From: Clostridia bacterium
Lineage (GTDB): Bacteria > Bacillota > Clostridia > Christensenellales > Aristaeellaceae
Reading direction: 5' to 3'
NCBI GenBank assembly: GCA_009776385.1
Contig: WRFT01000002.1
Location: 1 to 26,525, forward strand
Length of the DNA: 26,525 nt
This document shows, one piece after another, positions 7,788 through 15,364 of this stretch (the first letter of the stretch is position 1; each line of letters opens with the position of its first letter). A program made the position numbers and the translations under genes. A model generated the notes under the pieces. The model ran no database searches. It was not told where the DNA came from and saw only the letters and a list, made by a program, of their open reading frames with translations.

Positions 7788-8528
7788 ATGACGGTAAACA
7801 AATCTTCTGCCAAGGGGAGTGCCGCAAAGCCGGTAAAAAAGAAACAAGCGCATGCGGCAAGCCGCGTCAAAAGCCGTAAAGCGGCCATCTTTACCTTTGG
7901 CGCCGCGGTTGCCCTTTATGCCGTAATGTTTCCGTTTTACCGCGTGGGGGATTACATTTTGGGCGGCGCGGTAAGCTTCCTTCTGGCAAGACTGGTCTCC
8001 GCGCTGTCCTCCGGCATCGGTCACGGGCCGAATCAACCGCAAGAGCAAGCCGAAGCAAATGATCATACCGTCCTGACCGGGGATGCCCTGGCCGATGAGG
8101 TCATCGAGCGCGGCCGCGGCATGATCAGGCAGGTGCGCGAAGAAAACCAAAAGAACCCGGATGAGGAACTATCCCAAAAGATGGACGAACTGGAGCGCGT
8201 GTCGCTGATGATTCTGTCCGCCATTGAGGATAACCCGCGCAAGGCGGCGCAGGTGCGCCGTTTCATCGATTATTATTTGCCCACGACGCTTAAAATGCTT
8301 AAGAATGTGCGCGTGCTTAACGAAAAACAAGTACACGGGCAGGATGCCGATCAACTGCGTGCCCATGTGTCATCCGGTGTATCCTCCGTGATAACGGCTT
8401 GCCAAAGGCTGTTGGGAAGCCTTTATAAAGATGAGATATTAGATGTCAGCACCGATATTGACGCCTTGCGGCAAACCCTCAAGCGGGACGGGCTGGCGGA
8501 CGGTGAGTTTGTTAAAACCGAAATATAA
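7788..8528 (+). CDS. xpaC: XpaC-like membrane protein (5-bromo-4-chloroindolyl phosphate hydrolysis family)
   Basis: A 246-residue protein of the XpaC family, named after a Bacillus locus linked to indolyl-phosphate hydrolysis; the biochemical role is unclear. Residues 1-30 are strongly basic, two hydrophobic helices follow (about 31-49 and 53-73), then a soluble helical domain with the family hallmark RRFIDYYLPTTLKML (157-171). The ATG at 7788 follows GAGGAAG at 6 bases; the alternative ATG at 7764 has no site and lies almost at the predicted transcript start. The next gene is telA, 20 bases downstream, the standard partner in Firmicutes. Confidence 0.85.
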   Translation: MTVNKSSAKGSAAKPVKKKQAHAASRVKSRKAAIFTFGAAVALYAVMFPFYRVGDYILGGAVSFLLARLVSALSSGIGHGPNQPQEQAEANDHTVLTGDALADEVIERGRGMIRQVREENQKNPDEELSQKMDELERVSLMILSAIEDNPRKAAQVRRFIDYYLPTTLKMLKNVRVLNEKQVHGQDADQLRAHVSSGVSSVITACQRLLGSLYKDEILDVSTDIDALRQTLKRDGLADGEFVKTEI

Positions 8529-8548
8529 ATTAACAATAGGAGGCGTGG

Positions 8549-9637
8549 ATGATGACAGTGGATAACGGTGTTTTATCGATGGAGCCGAATACGGGCGGTT
8601 CTGTTCAGAGCGTGGCTTTAACGGAAGCCGAAAGGCAAAGCATCTCGGAGTATGTTGCTAAACTCGACCTGAAGAATCCGGATCATGTGCTTCTGTTCGG
8701 CGCGGACGCGCAAAAGAAAATAGCCGATTTTTCCGATTCCGCGCTGGCTTGCGTTAAAACGGGCGACACGGGCGAGGTGGGGGAAATGCTGGTGAAGCTC
8801 GTGGGCGAGTTAAAGGGGTTCGATTCCGGTGCGGAAGCGCCCCGCGGCATGAAGCGCCTCTTTCAAACGCCCGGAAAACAGTTGACGGGTTTAAAAGCGC
8901 GGTATGACGCGGTAGAAAAGAATGTGGATTCCATCGCCGTATCGCTGGAGAATTATCAAACAAAGCTTCTCAAGGATATCTCCATGTTCGAACGCTTATA
9001 CGATACCAACACGCAGTATTTCAGGGAACTAACCTTGTACATTGAAACCGGCGAGGAAAAACTATCGGCTGTCAGGCAAACGGACCTTGCCGCGCTTAGG
9101 GAAAAGGCGGCGCAGACAAGTGACGCCATGGATGCCCAAAGCGCCAACGATCTGGCGGCGATGTGCGACAGATTCGAAAAGAAAATATTCGATTTAAAGC
9201 TGACGCGGCAGGTATCCATGCAGATGGCGCCGCAAATCCGTTTATTGCAAAACAACGACAGTCTGCTGGTTGAGCGTATTCAATCCACGTTGTCCAACAC
9301 CCTGCCTTTATGGAAGGGCCAAATGGTGCTCGCTTTGGGGTTAAGCAACAGCCAACAGGCCCTTAACGCCCAAACTGCCGTCGCAAACATGACAAACGAG
9401 CTGCTTTTGAAAAACGCCGAAATGCTAAAGATCGGCACGGTGGAAACGGCACGGGAGGCGGAACGCGGCGTGGTGGATATCTCCACATTAGCCAGCACAA
9501 ACCGCTCCTTGATAGATACCATCAACGATGTGATCGGCATACAGGAAGAGGGGCGCAGGCAGCGTGTGCAGGCGGAGGAATCACTGGCAAGGCTGGAGAA
9601 TGAGCTGAAGCAAAAGCTATTGGAAATACGGCGCTGA
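8549..9637 (+). CDS. telA: TelA/KlaA family toxic anion resistance protein
   Basis: A 362-residue, almost wholly helical cytoplasmic protein matching TelA (YaaN/YceH type): SISEYVAKLDLKNPDHVLLFG near the start, the GMKRLFQTPGK segment around 110, and the long coiled-coil core with SMFERLYDTNTQYFRELTLYI. Members are linked to tellurite, nisin and other envelope-stress resistance without a known enzymatic activity. AGGAGG lies 5 bases before the ATG at 8549 and 8 before a second ATG at 8552, so the true start may be the second. It is flanked by XpaC (20 bases) and the LemA-TPM-like protein (33 bases), giving an operon with two membrane partners. Confidence 0.92.
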   Translation: MMTVDNGVLSMEPNTGGSVQSVALTEAERQSISEYVAKLDLKNPDHVLLFGADAQKKIADFSDSALACVKTGDTGEVGEMLVKLVGELKGFDSGAEAPRGMKRLFQTPGKQLTGLKARYDAVEKNVDSIAVSLENYQTKLLKDISMFERLYDTNTQYFRELTLYIETGEEKLSAVRQTDLAALREKAAQTSDAMDAQSANDLAAMCDRFEKKIFDLKLTRQVSMQMAPQIRLLQNNDSLLVERIQSTLSNTLPLWKGQMVLALGLSNSQQALNAQTAVANMTNELLLKNAEMLKIGTVETAREAERGVVDISTLASTNRSLIDTINDVIGIQEEGRRQRVQAEESLARLENELKQKLLEIRR

Positions 9638-9670
9638 TAAACGGCGCGATAAAACAGAAGGGGGATGCCG

Positions 9671-11032
9671 ATGGCTATGAAACGATCTTTTTCCACCTTA
9701 ATCGTGTGCCTGGTCAGCCTGATGCTGGTAGGGTTCGGCGTCCTGAGGGGAGCTTACCGGGGATGGCATCAGGAAGCCAACGCAATAGAAAAGTTGTTTT
9801 ATCAGCAGAACGGGCTGAATGAAGCCATCTCGTACCGCGCGTATGACGCGGCAAATCTGGAAAAGGTGGCCCTGCGGTTCCTGGATGAAACGGATGCCGC
9901 CATAACAGAACTCGCGGATTGCCGCGCGGGCCTGTCCGATACGCAGTCACCCCTTCCCGACAGATACCGGTATAACGAGCGGTTAAGCACGGCGGCTCGG
10001 GCGGTGAAGGCCGCGTTGGAAAGAACGGAAGCATACAGGGCATCCGGACGCGACCGGGGGTATGTGGACAGCCTCATCGGCAATATGGAATATTACGCTT
10101 CATCCGGTGCGGCCAGGGCTTACAATGAAGCCGCGGGGGACTATAATAAACGCTTGCGAAACACCATAAGCGGCGTTACGGCAAGTAAGTTGTTTGTTTG
10201 CCGTGCGCAAATCTTTTCAAGTGAAGAATATGCGTACGATTCACCGCTTTGGGGCGCGGGCTCATTACCCTCCCTTCCCACGCGCAAGGCCGACACAAGA
10301 ACCCTGTCCATGGGCGGTGTCATATCCGGTGATGCCGTCCGTTTCAGCCCGGCATCGTATGACGCCTTAAGCGAGATGAACCGGCTGCTTTCTCAAAAAT
10401 CACCGTATCGTGTCATGGTTGCCGTGACGCGGTTTTTAGACGGTGAAGACGTGCGTGTATATGGAAACACGCTGTTTGAGGCGTGGGGGCTGGGGCCTCA
10501 CGATATTCTGTTTGTGGCGGCTGTCGGAGAAAACGCCTTTTATACCGCGGTTGGAGGGGACCTTAGAGTGCGGTTCTCGGAGGAGTCCCGCGCTGAAATG
10601 CTGACGGATGAGTGGCGCGCCTTTTATGACGCCGCGGATTATGACGGGATGCTCGGGTGCTACGCGCGTGAGTTGGCCGGGCGGTTAACGATGGTCAGCG
10701 GCAGGAACATGGAGGACTGTCTTCCCCGAATGTATGTTATCAACGCGGCAGTGCCGCCCGTGCAGGTACCGGAGCCCGTAGAACCGGTAACACCGCCGCT
10801 TCCGACCGACCCGCCGGCGCCCGCGCGGGTACCTGTTGTTCCCGAACCGCTTAAATCCACACAGGACCTGCTAAAATACGCGGATCGAACATATGGCGTG
10901 AACTTCGGCAACCTGATGCTGCTGGTGTTGATTCTGTATCTGGTTTTTCGTTCCGCCACAAGACGCGGCGGAAGACGAAGGCATAAAAAAAGAGGCTGCG
11001 GCTGCTTCCCGTTCAGCCGCCTGCTCGGATAA
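9671..11032 (+). CDS. Membrane protein with LemA-like helical region fused to a TPM domain
   Basis: A 453-residue two-TM protein. A TM helix (about 7-26) is followed by a helical region (about 38-190) with LemA-like signatures: LNEAISYRAYDAANLEKVA near 49-67 and AYNEAAGDYNKRLRNTISG near 150-168. A TPM-like domain (about 215-345) includes YGNTLFEAWGLGPHDILFVAAV and VGGDLRVRFSEE, as in YgcG/Psb32 proteins. A Pro/Val/Glu-rich linker (360-395), a second TM (about 412-428) and a basic, Cys/Gly-containing tail follow. Separate LemA and TPM genes are often neighbours in bacteria, which favours a real fusion. ATG 9671 is preferred: AAGGGGG is 6 bases upstream, while the ATG at 9665 abuts it. It is last in the xpaC-telA operon. 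TPM assignment is firmer than LemA. Confidence 0.75.
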   Translation: MAMKRSFSTLIVCLVSLMLVGFGVLRGAYRGWHQEANAIEKLFYQQNGLNEAISYRAYDAANLEKVALRFLDETDAAITELADCRAGLSDTQSPLPDRYRYNERLSTAARAVKAALERTEAYRASGRDRGYVDSLIGNMEYYASSGAARAYNEAAGDYNKRLRNTISGVTASKLFVCRAQIFSSEEYAYDSPLWGAGSLPSLPTRKADTRTLSMGGVISGDAVRFSPASYDALSEMNRLLSQKSPYRVMVAVTRFLDGEDVRVYGNTLFEAWGLGPHDILFVAAVGENAFYTAVGGDLRVRFSEESRAEMLTDEWRAFYDAADYDGMLGCYARELAGRLTMVSGRNMEDCLPRMYVINAAVPPVQVPEPVEPVTPPLPTDPPAPARVPVVPEPLKSTQDLLKYADRTYGVNFGNLMLLVLILYLVFRSATRRGGRRRHKKRGCGCFPFSRLLG

Positions 11033-11075
11033 CCTGCCTCCCATGGTTAAGTTTATGATGAAGTTTATATACCTT

Positions 11076-11513
11076 CTAAATATAGTAGATATGCGCGGGA
11101 TCGGAAGCGGCTCTATCGGCCAGCGCGGTGAGTGTTATCCGGCTTAAAACCGATCGGATTGCCTCGTCCGTTTCATTTAAAATGGCTTCACGGATAACGC
11201 GGTCTATGTGCGGCGCGGCATCCAGGTAACGCTCTTCCGAACCTTCAAACAAACTGCCCTCAACCGCCAGTAAGATGTCATAAGCGGTGGTACCGCCGGG
11301 GTTGCAGCTGAGATAGTATCCGCCCTGTGCCCCCTTTACGGATTTGACGAACCCGCCGCGTTTGAGCAAGGCGAATACCTGCTCCAGGTATATTTTAGAT
11401 ATACCCAGTTCGGAAGAAACACGCAGTACCGTCGTCGGTTCCGTGTCATGCATGTGACCGGTCATGTATATCATTGCCGCGACGGCATATCTTCCCTTGG
11501 CTGTCAGCCGCAT
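11076..11513 (-). CDS. Rrf2 family transcriptional regulator (non-Fe-S, CymR-like type)
   Basis: A 145-residue Rrf2 winged-helix regulator: MRLTAKGRYAVAAMIYMTGH at the start, helix-turn-helix with LGISKIYLEQVFALLKRGGFV, and the KGAQGGYYLS wing. Unlike the iscR-like protein at 7110-7529 it has only one cysteine (in SCNPGG), so it cannot bind a cluster in the IscR way and may use a protein partner or another signal, as CymR does. The ATG at 11513 follows GGAGG and gives the family N-terminus; the longer frame to 11669 would run through the promoter. It is convergent with the LemA-TPM gene (43 bases) and divergent from the DUF975 gene. Confidence 0.9.
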   Translation of the reverse strand: MRLTAKGRYAVAAMIYMTGHMHDTEPTTVLRVSSELGISKIYLEQVFALLKRGGFVKSVKGAQGGYYLSCNPGGTTAYDILLAVEGSLFEGSEERYLDAAPHIDRVIREAILNETDEAIRSVLSRITLTALADRAASDPAHIYYI

Positions 11514-11533
11514 CGCGCCCGCCTCCGCGTAAC

Positions 11534-11544
11534 AGGATAATCCT
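11534..11544. promoter_or_regulatory. Palindrome AGGATAATCCT at the Rrf2 transcription start
   Basis: An 11-base perfect palindrome (5-base arms around a central A) lies immediately downstream of the -10 box of the second Rrf2 gene. Its position suggests an autoregulatory operator. A partial repeat (CGGATTATA) abuts it on the -10 side. Binding is inference. Confidence 0.45.
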
Positions 11545-11549
11545 ATCGG

Positions 11550-11579
11550 ATTATAGCGCATAAATGCGAAATTTGCCAA
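11550..11579 (-). promoter_or_regulatory. Promoter of the second Rrf2 gene
   Basis: On the minus strand, TTGGCA (11574-11579) and a perfect TATAAT (11550-11555) are 18 bases apart. The predicted start falls near 11543, inside the palindrome at 11534-11544. Confidence 0.75.
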
Positions 11580-11614
11580 AACTGCTTTTTTAGCGTACGG
11601 ATTGTTGTATGGGT

Positions 11615-11642
11615 TTGTCTCACGGTGCTTTTGTGATAAGAT
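11615..11642 (+). promoter_or_regulatory. Candidate promoter of the DUF975 gene
   Basis: TTGTCT (11615-11620) and TAAGAT (11637-11642) with a 16-base spacer lie 27 bases before the start codon, divergent from the Rrf2 promoter. The spacing is one base short of ideal. Confidence 0.5.
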
Positions 11643-11669
11643 AGGCCATAAAGAAAGGCGGTAGATCAT

Positions 11670-12503
11670 ATGTTAAATCCCGTCATTCTGCGTATGGCGG
11701 CACGCAAGTCCTTAAAAGGGCACTGGCAAACGGCGTTGATTGCGGCCTTTACGGCCGGTATTTTTGTCACTTTGTTTCAAGTAGCCTTCACCCTTCGCCT
11801 CAATGAAGCGTTAAGCGGATTGTACGCGTTACTCAATGGCGACATGACGCTCGCGGAGTTTACAGCCAATTTAACAGCCATAAGCTGGACGATGCCCCTG
11901 ATAGCCCTTATCCTGATGATCATTGCCTCGCCTTTCCTGCAGCTTGGAATGATTCGGTATTACTTGCTTCGGTTAAAAAACGCGCCCGCCTCGGCGTTTT
12001 CCGTCATATTCTCGGCCGCGCCTTTCTTTTTTAAGGCGCTGGGCCTGAACCTTTTTATTAACATGAAAATAGGCCTATGGGGGTTATTGGCGGCGGTGCC
12101 CGCCGTAGCGCTGACTTTTGCATTGCCCATGGACGCTTCGGCTGCCGTTTTCATACTGTATGTGCCGTCCGCGGTGTTGATGCTGGCGGCCTATTACCGT
12201 TACATCCTGGCGCCGTATGCGCTTGCGGAGGATACGGCAACCGGCATCCGGGCGGCCGTCCGCATGAGCAGTAAGAAAATGAAGGGTAATAAAAGGCAAT
12301 GCCTTTTTATCCATATCGGCTTTGCGGGCTGGTATTTTTTGTTGGTTCTGCTTTCTTCTTTTTTGTCGGATATCATGGGGGCGGTCCTCTCCCTGGCCGT
12401 GATGCTTTTTGCGGAGTTGATGCTGTCCGTATACATCGGCTCGACATTTACCGCCTACTATTTGTATCGCTGTCACGAGGCTAAACCGGCGGAAAGTTCA
12501 TAA
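11670..12503 (+). CDS. DUF975-like integral membrane protein
   Basis: A 277-residue polytopic membrane protein with about six hydrophobic segments (roughly 20-42, 72-100, 112-155, 160-180, 212-232, 236-262). The pattern RKSLKGHW near the start and the SSKKMKGNKRQCLFIHIGFAGWYFL stretch (split here: SSKKMKGNK then LFIHIGFAGWYFLL, about 200-223) resemble DUF975 proteins of Firmicutes, whose function is unknown. The ATG at 11670 follows AAAGGCGG. It is divergent from the Rrf2 gene and so a candidate target. The next gene is the HtrA-type protease, 67 bases downstream, possibly with its own weak promoter. Confidence 0.75.
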   Translation: MLNPVILRMAARKSLKGHWQTALIAAFTAGIFVTLFQVAFTLRLNEALSGLYALLNGDMTLAEFTANLTAISWTMPLIALILMIIASPFLQLGMIRYYLLRLKNAPASAFSVIFSAAPFFFKALGLNLFINMKIGLWGLLAAVPAVALTFALPMDASAAVFILYVPSAVLMLAAYYRYILAPYALAEDTATGIRAAVRMSSKKMKGNKRQCLFIHIGFAGWYFLLVLLSSFLSDIMGAVLSLAVMLFAELMLSVYIGSTFTAYYLYRCHEAKPAESS

Positions 12504-12507
12504 TTCA

Positions 12508-12539
12508 TTCATGATGATGTCAAAAATTCGTATTATGAT
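12508..12539 (+). promoter_or_regulatory. Possible promoter before the HtrA-type gene
   Basis: TTCATG (12508-12513), 17 bases, then TATTAT (12531-12536), with an alternative TATGAT at 12534-12539. The -35 match is poor, so the protease may partly depend on read-through from the DUF975 gene. Confidence 0.35.
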
Positions 12540-12570
12540 AAAGTAAATTGAAACGGGGAGGATGCATAAA

Positions 12571-13848
12571 ATGACAATGAAGAAAAACGGAAAGTACCGG
12601 GTTTGCCTGATTGCGCTGATGGTGGCCTGCTTTATTCTGGGCGCGGCGGTAAGCCTGCCGTTCGGCGGCGCCGTCATGGCACAGGAAACGGCCGCCAAAC
12701 AGGAAGTCATTATCACAAGCCCTTTCACGGACGCGGTGGAGCGGGTGCACGGCTCCGTCGTCGGTGTGAGCAACTACAGGCAGTATACGCCGTCTAACTT
12801 TGGGTCAAGGTATTACGGCGGCGGAAACCGTTCCGGCGAATCGCGGGAGGTCTTGGCGGCAACCGGTTCCGGAACGGTCATATCCGATATGGGGCATGTA
12901 CTGACCAATTATCACGTCATACAGGACGCTTCCACGCTGAAGGTGACCGCCAACGACATGGAATACGACGCGCAGGTGGTAGCCTTCGACGAGGATGCGG
13001 ATGTGGCGGTCCTCCTCGTGCCGCAGCTCGAGTTGACCCCGGTTAAGCTGGGCGACAGCGACGCGCTGAGAATCGGTGATTGGGCCATATGCATCGGCAA
13101 TCCGTTAAGCGAGGAGTTTGTGGGAACCACCACCGTCGGCATCGTATCGGGCCTTAACCGCAGCATTTCAACCGGGAACTCAACGGATAGGTATGGCCGC
13201 AGAACCCGTGTGGTGAACTCAATGATTCAAGTGGATGCGTCCATTAACAGCGGTAATTCGGGCGGCGGCATGTTTAACGTTTTAGGCGAGTTGGTGGGTA
13301 TCCCGACGATTAAGTATTCCTCTTCCGGGTTTTTCGGGCGGGCCAGTGTTGAAGGCATCGGCATGTGCATTCCCATCAACACCGCCAAGCCCTTAATTGA
13401 AAAGGCGCTGAACGAAGTTGCGACGCCTGCTGAGGAAGACGCGGCCAATGCCGCGGCGGATATTGCGGCGCCAACCCCGCGCATGGGGATTACCTATTTT
13501 GGCATCAGCGGCGAATCGTTTGATTATATCCTGCCTAACGGAGCGTATATTTCCGAGGTGGAACCGGGCACCCCCGCGGAAAAGGCCGGGTTGCTGCCGG
13601 GCGATATCATTGTGGAAGTGGACAGCCAAATCTTGGGGAATGTCTCTGAAGACCTCAAGGCTATTATCAGCGGAAAATCGGAAGGCGATACCGTCAAGCT
13701 GACGGTCTACCGCGCGGAAGGGCTTTACGAAGTCATGGAGCGTTATATCAATCGTGAGTCCGTAACATATAACGATTTACCCGCGGACGGCGATTACATC
13801 GACTTTGAGGTGGAACTGAAAATACTCGATGAAGTTGAAAAACAATAG
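12571..13848 (+). CDS. htrA: Membrane-anchored HtrA/DegP-type serine protease with PDZ domain
   Basis: A 425-residue S1C protease for quality control of extracytoplasmic proteins. An N-terminal TM or signal segment (about 10-37, ending near AVMAQ) is followed by the trypsin-like domain with triad H115 (NYHVI), D144 (DADVAVL) and S230 (GNSGGG), then an Ala-rich linker and one PDZ domain (about 305-395, with GAYISEVEPGTPAEKAGLLPGD). The tail beyond is acidic. The ATG at 12571 lies 9 bases after GGGGAGG; the ATG at 12562 directly abuts that site. The serine motif has GGGMF where GGPLL/GGALV is usual, but the catalytic residues are intact. A strong terminator follows. Confidence 0.93.
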   Translation: MTMKKNGKYRVCLIALMVACFILGAAVSLPFGGAVMAQETAAKQEVIITSPFTDAVERVHGSVVGVSNYRQYTPSNFGSRYYGGGNRSGESREVLAATGSGTVISDMGHVLTNYHVIQDASTLKVTANDMEYDAQVVAFDEDADVAVLLVPQLELTPVKLGDSDALRIGDWAICIGNPLSEEFVGTTTVGIVSGLNRSISTGNSTDRYGRRTRVVNSMIQVDASINSGNSGGGMFNVLGELVGIPTIKYSSSGFFGRASVEGIGMCIPINTAKPLIEKALNEVATPAEEDAANAAADIAAPTPRMGITYFGISGESFDYILPNGAYISEVEPGTPAEKAGLLPGDIIVEVDSQILGNVSEDLKAIISGKSEGDTVKLTVYRAEGLYEVMERYINRESVTYNDLPADGDYIDFEVELKILDEVEKQ

Positions 13849-13874
13849 CGCTGAACGCCTTGTGAAAAGAACCA

Positions 13875-13909
13875 AAAAAACGGAGAGCATGAGGCGCTCT
13901 CCGTTTTTT
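13875..13909. terminator. Bidirectional rho-independent terminator
   Basis: An A-run, the stem CGGAGAGC/GCTCTCCG (8 GC-rich pairs extended by six A-T pairs), a 7-base loop, and a run of six T. The A-run on one side and T-run on the other let it serve both the HtrA gene (plus) and the GH4 gene (minus), which converge here. Confidence 0.93.
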
Positions 13910-13930
13910 ATAACGTGTTGATACCGCGTT

Positions 13931-15238
13931 TTATCGATAGCGGGGAAGCCAATCTCCGTGCGCCTCAATCAAATCATCGCACATCGCGACGATATCGTCG
14001 ATGGACAGCTCCGCGGAGGTGTGCGGGTCCATCAGGGCCGCTTGATACACGGCGTCTTTCTTCAGTGTCCGCGCCGCCTCGAATGTAAGCAGATGCACGT
14101 TCACATTGGTGCGGTTCAGCGCCGCGCATTGCTCCGGAAGCCTTCCGGCATAACAGGGCGTGACACCGCTCTTATCCGCAACGCACATCAGTTCTACCAC
14201 GCACTCGGCGGGCAAGTTGGGAATGAGGTTGTTATTTAAAACATTGCCGCCAAAGATATAAGGTTGGTTGGTTTCCATGGCTTCCATGATATAGGAGGCG
14301 TATTCATGCGAACGGGTATGCGTCAACAGCGGATTGCGCGTCAGCTCATGGCTGCGCTCCTTCCATTGGCTTATTTGGTGAACACAGCGGCGCGGGTACT
14401 CATCCAGTGGGATATTAAACGCGTCGATGAGTTCCGGATAACGGCTCTTGATGAAATACGGCACATATTCGGCGCTATGCTCACTGGATTCGGTGACATA
14501 ATAACCAAACCGCTTCATGATTTCAAAACGGACCATGTCATCATGTTTATCTGTTTTTGCCAAGGCGCGCCGTTTGATTTCCGGATATAAATCCTTCCCG
14601 TCGCGGCTGACCTCCAAGAGCCATGCCTGATGATTGATACCGGCCACCTTCCATTGCACCCTTTCGTCATACGGCATATCCAGTTTTTCCAGCAGAATGG
14701 GGGCGCATACCTGCACACTGTGGCACAATCCGACGGATTTGATGGTTGTCATGCGCAGCAAAGCGGCTGCCAGGATGGGTACGGGGTTGGTGTAGTTTAA
14801 AAACCACGCGTCGGGGCATACCGCTTCCATGTCCCGCGCGAAATCCAGCATGACGGGAATGGTGCGCAGCGCCCGGAAGATGCCGCCGATACCAAGCGTA
14901 TCGCCGATGGTTTGCCGCAAGCCGTACTTCTTGGGCACCTCAAAATCCGTGACGGTACAAGGCTCGTACAGCCCCACCTGTATGGCGTTCACCACATAGT
15001 TCGCGCCGCGCAGCGCGTCCCGGCGGTTTTCAACGCCCAAATACGCTTCTATATGGGCTTTTCCGCCGTTATTGGCATTAATGGCCTTTAGCATGGCCTC
15101 CGATTCGGCCAGCCGTGTCCCGTCAATATCGTACAGGGCGATAACACTATCCTCCAACGCGGGTGTGAGTATGCTGTCTCCCAGTACATTTTTAGCGAAC
15201 ACGCTGGAACCGGCGCCCATGAAAGTGATCTTTGGCAT
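13931..15238 (-). CDS. melA: GH4 family glycosidase, alpha-galactosidase (MelA-like)
   Basis: A 435-residue GH4 enzyme that uses NAD+ and a divalent metal in an oxidation-elimination mechanism to cleave glycosides. The N-terminal Rossmann motif is ITFMGAGSSVF (4-14). The sequence GLRQTIGDTLGIGGIFRALR (106-125) and the metal-site pattern CHSVQ (C172, H173) are typical of alpha-galactosidases rather than the 6-phospho-glucosidase branch; N148 in NYTNP and N202-H203 in GINHQAW are also in place. Length is normal. GGAGGG lies 6 bases before the ATG at 15238. No sugar transporter is next to it, only a divergent ABC exporter, so its substrate supply must come from elsewhere. Confidence 0.93.
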   Translation of the reverse strand: MPKITFMGAGSSVFAKNVLGDSILTPALEDSVIALYDIDGTRLAESEAMLKAINANNGGKAHIEAYLGVENRRDALRGANYVVNAIQVGLYEPCTVTDFEVPKKYGLRQTIGDTLGIGGIFRALRTIPVMLDFARDMEAVCPDAWFLNYTNPVPILAAALLRMTTIKSVGLCHSVQVCAPILLEKLDMPYDERVQWKVAGINHQAWLLEVSRDGKDLYPEIKRRALAKTDKHDDMVRFEIMKRFGYYVTESSEHSAEYVPYFIKSRYPELIDAFNIPLDEYPRRCVHQISQWKERSHELTRNPLLTHTRSHEYASYIMEAMETNQPYIFGGNVLNNNLIPNLPAECVVELMCVADKSGVTPCYAGRLPEQCAALNRTNVNVHLLTFEAARTLKKDAVYQAALMDPHTSAELSIDDIVAMCDDLIEAHGDWLPRYR

Positions 15239-15265
15239 GCGTATCCCTCCGATTCATTTTTTTCT

Positions 15266-15271
15266 ATTATA
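15266..15271 (-). promoter_or_regulatory. Candidate -10 box of the GH4 gene
   Basis: A perfect TATAAT on the minus strand 27 bases before the start codon; the matching -35 (TAGGTT at 17 bases) is poor, which suggests an activated promoter. The rest of 15239-15364 is AT-rich with no confident plus-strand promoter for the ABC gene, although TACAAT elements occur at 15316-15326. Confidence 0.45.
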
Positions 15272-15364
15272 CACGATTTAACGATAAGAACCTATAATTT
15301 TTTCGCGTGATGCGTTACAATACAATCACAATGCGCGGCATGACGCGCTCATGGGAGGTCAGGC

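Noticed and set aside
10998..11020. GCGGCTG/CAGCCGC hairpin at the end of the LemA-TPM gene
   Set aside because: It lies in coding sequence and has no T-run after it, so I do not call it a terminator.
15293..15326. TATAAT and TACAAT boxes as a promoter of the ABC exporter
   Set aside because: None has a credible -35 box at 16-18 bases; left unassigned rather than called.
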